Positions 55,619 to 64,000 of a DNA stretch of 64,000 bases are shown piece by piece. Under the pieces are notes generated by a model that was not told where the DNA came from, did not search any database, and saw only the letters and a program-made list of their open reading frames with translations. The stretch's first letter is position 1. Each line of letters opens with the position of its first letter. Made by a program: the position numbers and the translations under genes. This DNA comes from Elymus sibiricus (lineage: Eukaryota; Streptophyta; Magnoliopsida; Poales; Poaceae): assembly GCA_039707655.1 (NCBI GenBank), contig CM077665.1, positions 313,906,486 through 313,970,485 of the forward strand, read 5' to 3'.

Positions 55619-58600
55619 TCACAGAACATTCGAAGATTCTAAGATATTTAGCTCACACCGCAACTTGCAAAATCTCTTCTCATCCAAGGGCTTTGTGAAG
55701 ATATCAGCCAGTTGTTCTTCACTCTTCACGTGGTCGAGGAAGATATTGCCCTTCATCACATGGTCACGAAGAAAATGATGATGAATCTGGATGTGCTTGG
55801 TCTTGGAGTGCTAAACTGGGTTGTGAGCAATCTTGATGGCACTCTCATTGTCACAGTAGAGAGGGACATTCTTCACGTTGATGCCATAGTCCTTGAGGGT
55901 TTGCTTCATCCATAGTAATTGAGCACGGCAAGAACCAGCATCAATGTACTCAGCTTCAGCAGTGGATAGTGACACGCAGTTCTGCTTCTTTGAGAACCAA
56001 CAGACTAAGGATCGTCCGAGGAAATGACATGTGCCTGACGTTGACTTGCGGTCCACACGATCACTAGCATAATCAGAATCAGAATATCCAACGAGGTCAA
56101 GATCTGAGCCCTTGGGGTACCATAATCCTAGTGTTGGAGTGTGAGCTAGATATCGAAGAATATGTTTCACAGCCTTATGGTGTGATTCCTTCGGTTTTGC
56201 TTGAAATCGGGCACACATGCAAACACTAAGCATAATATCTGACCTAGATGCACATAGGTACAATAAAGAACCAATCATGGAGCGGTATTCCTTCTGATCG
56301 AAATCTTTACCACTTTCGTCAGAGCAGAGTTGAGCCGATGTGGGCATAGGAATCTTGACGCCTTTGGAATCCTGCATGCCGAATTTCTTCCGGACATCCT
56401 TGAGGTATTTCTCTTGAGATATGAAGATGCCATTGCGTTGTTGACGAATTTGAAGCCCTAAGAAGAATTTGAGCTCTCCCATCATAGATATTTGATATTC
56501 TTCACCCATCATATAGGCAAATTCGTCGCTGTAACGTTTGTCAGTACATCCAAAGATAATATCGTCCACATATATTTGGCACACAAATAATTCATCATCA
56601 TATGATTTTGTGAAAAGAGTTGGGTCAAGTGAACTGGGTTTGAAGCCCTTCTTCATGAGGAATTCCTTCAGTGTGTCATACCACGTCCGAGGGGCTTGCT
56701 TGAGGCCATAGAGGGCCTTGTTGAGTCTGAAGACTTTGTCTGGATACTTAGGATCTTCAAAACCTGGGGGTTGAGCAACATATACCTCTTCCTCAAGCTT
56801 ACCATTGAGGAATGCACTTTTCACATCCATTTGATATAAGATGATATTATGATGGTTAGCATAAGCAAGCAATATGCGAATAGCTTCAAGTCTAGCAACA
56901 AGTGCAAAAGTTTCATCAAAGTCAATTCCCTCAACCTGTGTGTAGCCCTGTGCCACAAGACGGGCCTTATTCCTCACTACCTGACCAAGTTCATCTTGTT
57001 TGTTGCGGTAGATCCACTTGGTACCAATGATATTGTGCTTGCGAGGATCTGGGCGTTTGACAAGTTCCCACACGTTGTTGAGCTTGAACTGATGCAATTC
57101 CTCTTGCATGGCTTGAATCCACTCAGGTTCCAAGAATGCTTCATCAACTTTGGTGGGCTCTGTGATAGAGACAAAAGCAAAGTGCCCACAAAAGTTAGAC
57201 AAATGTGAAGCGTTTGAGCGTGTGAGAGGACCTGGTGCATTGATGTCGTCGATGATTTTCTCGATCTGCACTTCATTTGCAAGTCGTGGATGAGCAGGTT
57301 GAAGACTTTGTTGAGGCTGAGCATTTTCTTCAACACCATTATCTTCAGGTGTGTCAGCATGAAAGTCTTCAGTGTTGGGTACAACTTTTTCAGAGAGTAG
57401 TTGTTCTTCAGTAGGGATCACATCTTCAGTGGCCTTGAACCTAATGGATTCCTCAGGAGGCATTTCATCTAACACAGGAGGCAGGTGCTCTCTTTGCGAG
57501 CCGTTAGTTTCATCGAACCGCACATCTACAGTTTCAACAACCTTGTTGTGATAGGTGTTGAAGACTCTGTAGGTGTGCGAGTCCTTTCCGTAACCAAGCA
57601 TAAAACCTTCATGTGCTTTTGGTGCAAATTTAGAACTGTGGTGAGGATCTCTAATCCAGCATTTTGCACCGAAGACTTTGAAATAACTCACATTTGGTTT
57701 CTTGTCAGTGAGGAGTTCATATGAAGTCTTCTTGAGGAATTTGTGAAGATATACCCTGTTGATGATGTGGCAAGCAGTGTTGATTGCCTCAGGCCAGAAG
57801 CGACGAGGGGTCTTGTATTCATCAAGCATGGTGCGAGCCATCTCAACAAGAGTCCTGTTCTTGCGCTCCACAACGCCATTCTGTTGAGGAGTATAAGGGG
57901 CAGATAGCTCATGAGTAATACCAAGTTCATCAAGATAATCATCAAGACCAGTGTTCTTGAACTCAGTCCCATTATCACTCCTGATGTGCTTGATTTTGAC
58001 GCCGAAGTTCGTCGAGGCCCTTGAAGAAAATCGTCTGAAGACATTCTGCACCTCAGATTTGTACAGGATAATGTGCACCCAAGTATAGTGGGAGAAATCA
58101 TCAACAATGACAAAGCCATATAAGCATGGAGTGTTTGTTAGTGTGGCATAGTGAGTAGGACCAAAGAGATCCATATGAAGCAATTCAAAAGGCCGAGTGG
58201 TAGTCATGATGGTCTTGGAGGGATGCTTGGATCTGGTCATCTTTCCAGACTCACAAGCCCCACACAAGTGATCCTTTAGGAATTTGACACCCTCAATACC
58301 AATGACGTGCTTTTTCTTCATGAGCATGTGCAAGTTCCTCATGCCAGCATGTCCAAGTCGTCGATGCCATAGCCAGCCTTCTGAAGCTTTCATAAGTAGA
58401 CATGTGGCCGGTTGTGGACCTGTAGAGAAATCAACAATATACAAGTCTCCTCTCCTAAAGCCTTCGAAGACTTGGGATTTGTCAGATTCCATGATGACAA
58501 CACAACGATATTTGCCAAAGATGACAACCATATCAAGATCACAAAGCATTGAGACAGACATGAGGTTGAATCCAAGGGACTCGACAAGCATCACCTTATC

Positions 58601-58793
58601 CATGTGTCGATCCTTCGAGATTGCAACCTTACCTAGGCCCAATACCTTGCTTTTTTCCTTTATCAGCGTAGGTGATATGCTTCAGATGAGAGGGAGCCAG
58701 TGGAATGTTCATCAATAGGTTCTTGTCACCAGTCATGTGGTTGGTGCATCCACTGTCGAGGACCCACCCAGTTGCTTTAGGTGTTTCATCCTG
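55619..58793 (-). pseudogene. pol: M protease, integrase, RT and RNase H (frameshift and one TAG)
   Basis: The protease Asp lies in VLDSGCTNHMTG (about 58762-58729), in a frame that breaks at a run of six A (58656-58651, minus strand). From ~58642 the frame is open for 943 codons. It has the finger HRRLGH…CGACESGK, then integrase D, D and E in HMDLFGP (~154), RSDNGTEF (~222) and GVVERKNR (~257). RT has [12 protein letters not shown] (~602) and IYVDDIIFG (~692), and RNase H has [11 protein letters not shown] (~895). A TAG at 55813-55811 truncates RNase H, and the same frame continues to a TGA at 55621-55619. All catalytic motifs are visible, so M is damaged by only a few point lesions here. 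Confidence 0.9.
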
Positions 58794-59027
58794 CAGATGA
58801 ATTAGTACATTTTACGAACGCATATGCTTCAGAGTGAAGAATATGACTTCAAATTCATCAGATTGAATTTCATCACATAGTATAGTAAGCAAAGTAATGT
58901 TAGGACGTGAGAAATGAATGATTCATTTCTTCATGAATAGCTTGCGTCCTTTCAAGCATTTCTTCAGGTCTCCAGGAAATTCATCAGACGTTCAAGTTCG
59001 TTTGGAGACCTGACCCTGCATAAGAGA
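58794..59027 (-). other. M gag/pol junction with stops in the pol frame
   Basis: A 234-nt stretch between the gag stop (TAA 59030-59028) and the protease. It is AT-rich and closed in the pol frame, and it ends TTCATCTGCAG directly before the conserved protease coding sequence, so it looks intron-like at its 3' end. Confidence 0.4.
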
Positions 59028-61987
59028 TTAGTTCAATTTATTCACCACCCACATCTGGAGGGGTGCCAAAGAGTTCATCATTCTGCGAGCTCCATATGAG
59101 AAGGGTGGCATAGAAGCAAGTGCACTTCGTTTCACAGGACGGGGGTTAGAGTATTCATATGAATAAGCAGAGAAATTCTTCGAGGACTTATGAACATAAT
59201 GATTTGAAGAATAATGAGCATATTCATGACCCTTAGATTTTCCCTGCGAAACAGAAGCATTAGCACGAGAATGATATGATTTTTGACCATATGAGGACTT
59301 TGGTCCTTGTGAAGACTTTGGTCCAACTGAAGAATTTGAACTGGGGTTCCTGTTCTTCACTGGTGATGTCATGAGGACATTCACATGAAGACTTTCCAAG
59401 CAGCTCTTGGGAACCCAGATTTTCCTCAGAGGGGGACCATTCCTGCAGTTAGTTCCAACATATCTAGCAAATACTTCACCATTCTGAGTTTTGAACGGTT
59501 TATAGTTGGAGTCAATTGACTCATCAGAGGAATATGAAGTTTCACAAGTAAAGCCGGATAGGGTAGATGGATCTATAGGAGGTCCTTTTGCAGCAACCCA
59601 TGAGGTTTTGGGATACTGCTCAGGTTTCCACTAAGATCCATCAGCATTGAGTTTCCTCTCAAAGGCAATACCCTCTTTTCTAGGGTTCCTGTTCAGAATC
59701 TTCTTTTAAGCACATCACAAAGGGTTTGATGCCCTTTGAGGCTTTTGTATATGCCTGTCACATACAATTCCTTCAACCCTGCATTGTCGTCAGTGATACT
59801 AGTGGTATCCTGAGATGAGGAATTTGTGACCACAGAAATAGTTGAAGAATTTGCAGCGATAGAAGCATTTGAACTTTCAGGTGAAGAATGAGCAGTTTCA
59901 CGTTCGATGCATTTCAAACATGGTGGAACAAAATCTTCCTGAGCGGTACTGATCTGTTGAGCAAGCAAGGAATCATTATCCCTTTGAAGATCTTCATGAG
60001 ACACCCTTAGTTTCTCAAGATCTTGCTTTCTTTGAAGAAATTCATAAGAAAGCTTCTCATGATCGACTAAGAGGGCCTCATGACGACTTTGAAGGTTATC
60101 ATACTTGGACTAGATACTTTGAATGTCCTTAGTCAAAGTTTGAGTATGAACCACTTCCTCATTCAACAGGTCATCGCTTTTGTCTAGCTGTTTCTGAAGC
60201 TTTTCAATGACACTTTATTGTTTAGTAGCAATATTAGCAAGTTTGGAATAGCTAGGTTTCATGTAATCCTCAGATTCACCATCACTTGATTCAGAAGAGG
60301 AATGGTGTGAGAATACCTTTGATCCTTTGGCCATGAGACACATAGATGAGGAAGATGAAGTTGGATCAGTCTTCTTTGTTTTGTGGAAGTTCTTGTATTC
60401 AATGAACCTAGGATCTTGACGAGTGCGATAGCCTTCATGAACATCAGAGAGCCTGTCCCAGATGAGCTTTGCAGTGTGAAGATGGGAGATGCTTTTGAAC
60501 ATGACCTTTGACAGGCTAGAGTAGATGATATTCTTCGCCTGGGCGTCCAGCTGTGTGTACTTAAGAATGTCATCAGCATTTGCCATCTTGCAGAGATCAG
60601 TCAGTCCAAGCTCAGTAACAGTCCATAGCTCGCCGTTCTTCGATATGAGGTGCTTCCGCATGAGGACTTTCCATTTGGGATAGTCAGATCCATCAAAGAC
60701 AGGACATACTGTGGTTGCCTGGGCACTGCTTGCCTTGAAGCAATAAGTGGGAGCATAGTCATCATTGCTGACGTCAGAGTCGTTTGAGTTGCCATTTTCC
60801 TCATTGTTGAAGATGGACTTGCTGACGAAAGCAGTAGCGAGGGCCAGGCTTGCTACACCAGAGTCCGACTCCTCCTCAGATTCTTCCTCTTCTTCATATT
60901 CTTCTGATTCTTCTTCAGAATCCATTTCCTTGCCAATAAGTGCCCGAGCCTTCCTTAGGTTGTTCTTTCTGTGCGATGAGGACTTTGAAGATGAGGACTT
61001 AGCAGATGAAGACTTTGAAGATTTCTTATTTTTCTTCGAGTCATCAGAACTGTCATCCTTGTATTTCTTCTTTCTTGATTCTTTCTCCCAGAGAGGACAA
61101 TCAGAGATAAAGTGACCAGATTTCTTGCATTTGTGACAAGTTCTTTTCTTGTAGTCGCTTGAAGAATCTGATTTCTTCATGCCACTTTTTGATGATTTTT
61201 CAAACCGGCCTCTCCTAGAGAACTTCTGGAATTTCCTCACGAGCATTGCTAGCTCCTGACTCAGTTCTTCAGGATCACCAAGACTACTATCAGATTCTTC
61301 GTCTTTGGATGAGGAAATTGCCTTAGCCTTCAGAGCACGAGATCTTCCATAACTTGGCCCGTAGAGGTCTCTCTTCTCAGCTTGTTGGAATTCATGAGTA
61401 TTGAGTCCCTCAAGAATATCAGCAGGATCTAGTGACTTGTAGTCTCCACGTTCTTGGATCATCAAAGCAAGTGTATCAAATGAGGAATCAAGGGATCTCA
61501 GTAGTTTCTTCACCACCTCATGGTCGGTGATGTCAGTGGCACCAAGAGCCTGAAGCTCATTGGAGATATCAGTGAGGCGATCGAAAGTTTGCTGAACATT
61601 TTCGTTGTCGAGTCTTTTGAAGCGGTTGAAGAGATTGCGAAGAACATCAACCCGAGAGTCACGTTGAGTTGAAATGCCTTCATTGACTTTGGATAGCCTA
61701 TCCCAGATAAGCTTAGCAGTCTCCAAAGCACTCACTCTGCCATACTGACCTTTGCTCAGATGGCCACATATGATATTCTTCGCTTGAGAGTCGAGTTGCT
61801 TGAATCTCTTCACATCAGCAGCGTTGATAGTGGGAGTGACAAAGGGAACACCATTTTCCACAACATACCAGAGATCGTTGTCAATTGCCTCAAGATGCAT
61901 GCACATCTTGTTCTTCCAGGAGGGGTAGTCCGTCCCATCGAAGGTAGGACACCCAGCTGAGACCTTGATCATGCCTGCAGTCGACAT
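59028..61987 (-). pseudogene. gag: M gag with duplicated N-terminal domain
   Basis: It begins at the ATG at 61987. Residues ~10-190 form a Copia gag domain (GCPTFDGTDYPSWKNKM, TAKLIWDRLSKVNEG). A CCHC knuckle CHKCKKSGHFISDC is at ~287-300, then a Lys/Ser- and Glu-rich region. At ~425-510 a second copy of the gag start follows (CPVFDGSDYPKWKVLM, TAKLIWDRLSDVHEG). A coiled coil spans ~60230-60000, and the tail contains GIYKSLKGHQTLCDVL. Lesions are a TAA at 60217-60215, a TAG at 60112-60110, a frameshift near 59700 and a TAG at 59633-59631. The last part reads to a TAA at 59030-59028, possibly the natural gag end. Confidence 0.85.
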
Positions 61988-62040
61988 AACTAAAACTCCA
62001 GGTGGTTAAACCAAAATCACACAGAACAAGCGAGTACCTT

Positions 62041-62052
62041 GCTCTGATACCA
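62041..62052 (-). other. primer binding site of M
   Basis: The minus strand reads TGGTATCAGAGC, the exact plant initiator-Met tRNA primer complement, two bases inside the LTR. Confidence 0.92.
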
Positions 62053-62054
62053 AT

Positions 62055-63614
62055 TGAAAGTGCGTTATATCGACTAGAGGGGGGATGAATAAGCGATTTT
62101 TACGAATTCATCACTTGAGGAAATACTAGTTGAGAAATTAGTTAAACGAACTACGCGCAGCGGAATAAGTACTCAAGTGCATGCGAAACATAGCAATAGC
62201 ATATTCATCATGATGAAATGAAACATACACAAAGCATGAGTAGCGTGAACAGGATAAGCAGGCAGAATATAAGGTGACTGAAGAATTTGGGGTGAGGAAA
62301 TTGAGAAAATCTTCAGTCAAATTCTTCAAACAGTAACAGTGAATTTCATCAACAGATAAACGAGGAAATGAAAGGGTTGAGGAAATAGAACCAGGGGCTC
62401 GATGAAGACAATGATTTGATGACCCAGTTCCAACTGCTGTGACAGTCGTACGTTTGGTTAGGAGCGGCCTGGTATTTAAACCAGAAGACACACAGTCCCA
62501 GGACACACATTCCTTACCGTATTCTCCTTGAGCTAAGGTCACACAGACCTCGCCCAACACTCGTGGTAAGTCTTCAGGGTAGACTTCCAAAACCCTCACA
62601 AACTGGTCACCCGGCAACCCATAATTTACTGCTGGATGCTCTAGACCACGGTCACCCTGCGATCCCCAATTGACTGCAGGATGCACTAGACCATGACGCC
62701 TAACCGTCTGGAAGATACACAATCTTCAAAGGTAAAAAGCGTCGGTTCCACACAGGAACAATTTCTTCAGTGATGCTCAATCACTTTGGTTTTTGGTGGT
62801 TTGGGTTTTTGGGTTTTTCCTCACTGAGGATTTTTGCTCAAAGTCCTCGAGGAATGGGATGCTCTTAAATGACAAGTGTCAAGTTATCTCTTGGAGCAGC
62901 CAACCAGCTAGTGGTTGTGAGGGGCGGCTATTTATAGCCAGGGTGCATCCCGACATGATAAGACATAAATGCCCCCCAATCATATGACCGTTAGGTGGAT
63001 AGAATATCTGGACAGCTGGCGCAAAGCACAGCAACGGTCGGAATTTGAACTGTCAAATTCCTCAGGGCTTATCATTTTCCTCACTTGTAGGCAATTCGCA
63101 CTGGCAAAATCCTAACTCCTCAGTCAGACCAATTTCCTCAGAGACCAGAAGAACATCGTCTCTGTCTCTGAAGAACTTGACTGAACTACAAGAGGTTTCC
63201 AAAGGCTTCACTCGAAGAATTGGGTTATGTTGAGGCTTTTGAGTTGAGCATTAGATGGAAATTTTTCCTTAGTTTTACCTCGACCCCCTTTAACAGTACG
63301 GTGTTTCCTATGACTCAAAGAAAGGAAATGAAACATTAAAAACAAAGTCTTCACGCTTCATTGTCCTCGTTCATATCTTCAAGTTCACACCATTTTCTTC
63401 ATTATCAAAGTCTTCAGGGAATACCAAAGTCTTCAGCAAAGTCTTCAGCAAAGTCTTCAGTTGAAGACATTCATTTTTAGGGGTCGATATTCTTCGAATA
63501 TACCAAACTCCTCATCGACTTATAGAGCCTGTGTACACTCACAAACATATTAGTCCCTTAACCTATAAGTCTTCAATACACCAAAATCACTAAGGGGCAC
63601 TAGATGCACTTACA
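62055..63614 (-). repeat. 5' LTR of M (1560 bp)
   Basis: Complete. It differs from the 3' LTR by a 12-bp tandem duplication (CAGCAAAGTCTT, near 63435), a 3-bp deletion and about a dozen substitutions. Confidence 0.93.
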
Positions 63615-63619
63615 TAGTT

Positions 63620-63831
63620 ATATTGTTGAGTTTGATTATGATCCTACTTATAATTATTATGAGAGAGGCAAACATGGTTATAAGAATTTGCATGTTACTC
63701 AATTACCTCTCTTTGTGTTAAAATTATTAATGCTTCATTCTTCCTACATGCATATGCTAGATATTTCTTGTCTTGATAATTTATTTTCCTATGAAATACC
63801 TATGAATAGGAAGTATGTTATACTTAAATGA
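63620..63831 (+). pseudogene. W2 acidic ORF, 3' part after M insertion
   Basis: The coding frame resumes after the TAGTT duplication and runs through FDYDPTYNYYERGKHGY and LFSYEIPMNRKYVILK to a TGA at 63829-63831. The YNYYER motif and PMxxK end match the W0 remnant at 48601-48930. No known domain. Confidence 0.6.
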
Positions 63832-64000
63832 GTTTGTCACATGCTATACGATGCTCTCTTTGTGCTTCAATTCTTATGTTTTATGTGAGCATCATTAAAA
63901 TCTCAAGCCTATCTTAATGGCTATAAAGAAAGAGCTTGTTGGGAGACAACCCAATATTTTCTGTTTGTTTTTAATAACATGATTATTGCCTCTGTAATGA
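63832..64000 (+). other. W2 downstream non-coding region with conserved block
   Basis: Contains CTTAATGGCTATAAAGAAAG then AGCTTGTTGGGAGACAACCC (63907-63954), shared with W0 and W1. The rest of W2 is beyond the window. Confidence 0.65.

Larger units (their letters stand above)
51209..63614 (-). mobile_element. Sirevirus-like Copia element M
   Basis: LTRs 51209-52759 (3') and 62055-63614 (5') are flanked by a perfect duplication TAGTT (51204-51208 and 63615-63619). On the minus strand the order is PBS 62052-62041, gag (61987 to ~59028), protease-integrase-RT-RNase H (~58793-55619), an extra ORF (~54978-53281), four GGGGGAG motifs, and the 3' LTR. Length 12.4 kb. A long gag, an extra ORF after pol and multiple PPT-like motifs are Sirevirus traits (Maximus-like). 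By eye the LTRs differ by about 12 substitutions plus a 12-bp and a 3-bp indel, which exactly explains their lengths (1551 and 1560). Confidence 0.93.
48988..64000 (+). mobile_element. Gypsy element W2 (right end outside window), host of M
   Basis: A plus-strand element of the TGATACGTCTCC group inserted into W0. It has a 5' LTR (48988-50552), a PBS (50564-50581), and a short acidic ORF split by M (50797-51208 and 63620-63831). The conserved GGGAGACAACCC block is at 63907-63954. No pol is visible. The candidate duplication GGAGA (48983-48987) needs the right end to be confirmed. Confidence 0.85.

Noticed and set aside
1..64000. Any host gene, tRNA or rRNA
   Set aside because: Every long coding block has retrotransposon motifs or sits inside a bounded element. 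No tRNA-like cloverleaf or rRNA similarity was recognised by eye; PBS sites are only partial tRNA complements.

Overview
The window is a pure transposable-element block from a large grass genome, most likely a Triticeae species (wheat, Aegilops or barley type). The evidence is the mix of element families: Angela/BARE/WIS-type Copia LTRs opening with TGTTGGAAATATGCCC, Gypsy LTRs opening with TGATACGTCTCCAACG, Sirevirus-type (Maximus-like) Copia elements, and a Tat-lineage Gypsy. I see no host gene, tRNA, rRNA or CRISPR array. Family names come from remembered sequence character and were not checked against a database.

Layout. (1) 1-6726, minus: Sirevirus-like Copia 'X', with a complete right (5') LTR, PBS, a gag with one stop, no pol, and a long extra ORF running off the left edge behind its own TATA box. 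(2) 6731-19923, plus: Tat-lineage Gypsy 'G', with gag-pro-RT-RH-INT broken by three in-frame TAGs and one frameshift, then a spliced six-exon gene on the opposite strand, then a truncated 3' LTR. (3) 19924-48987, minus: remnant of an old Gypsy 'W0'. (4) W0 is split by Gypsy 'W1' (minus, 20872-45742, gag-protease only). W1 is split by Angela-1 (plus, 22771-40623, TSD CATAG), which is split by Angela-2 (minus, 25621-34560, TSD ATAGA). (5) 48988 to the right edge, plus: Gypsy 'W2', inserted into W0 and itself split by Sirevirus-like Copia 'M' (minus, 51209-63614, TSD TAGTT).

How the parts work. LTRs supply promoter and polyadenylation, the PBS and polypurine tract prime reverse transcription, and the polyproteins supply capsid, protease, integrase and RT/RNase H. 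No element here has an undamaged complete set. Angela-2 is youngest (two differences seen between 1901-bp LTRs) and keeps one uninterrupted 1270-codon polyprotein, but an in-frame gap removes the RT segment with the first catalytic aspartate. X, W0, W1 and W2 lack pol and would depend on enzymes supplied in trans.

The most unusual content is extra, non-retroviral-type genes inside the elements: the spliced antisense gene of G and the related 'env-position' ORFs of X and M. Each has a TATA-like box just upstream, and in X and M the box is flanked by short repeat arrays.
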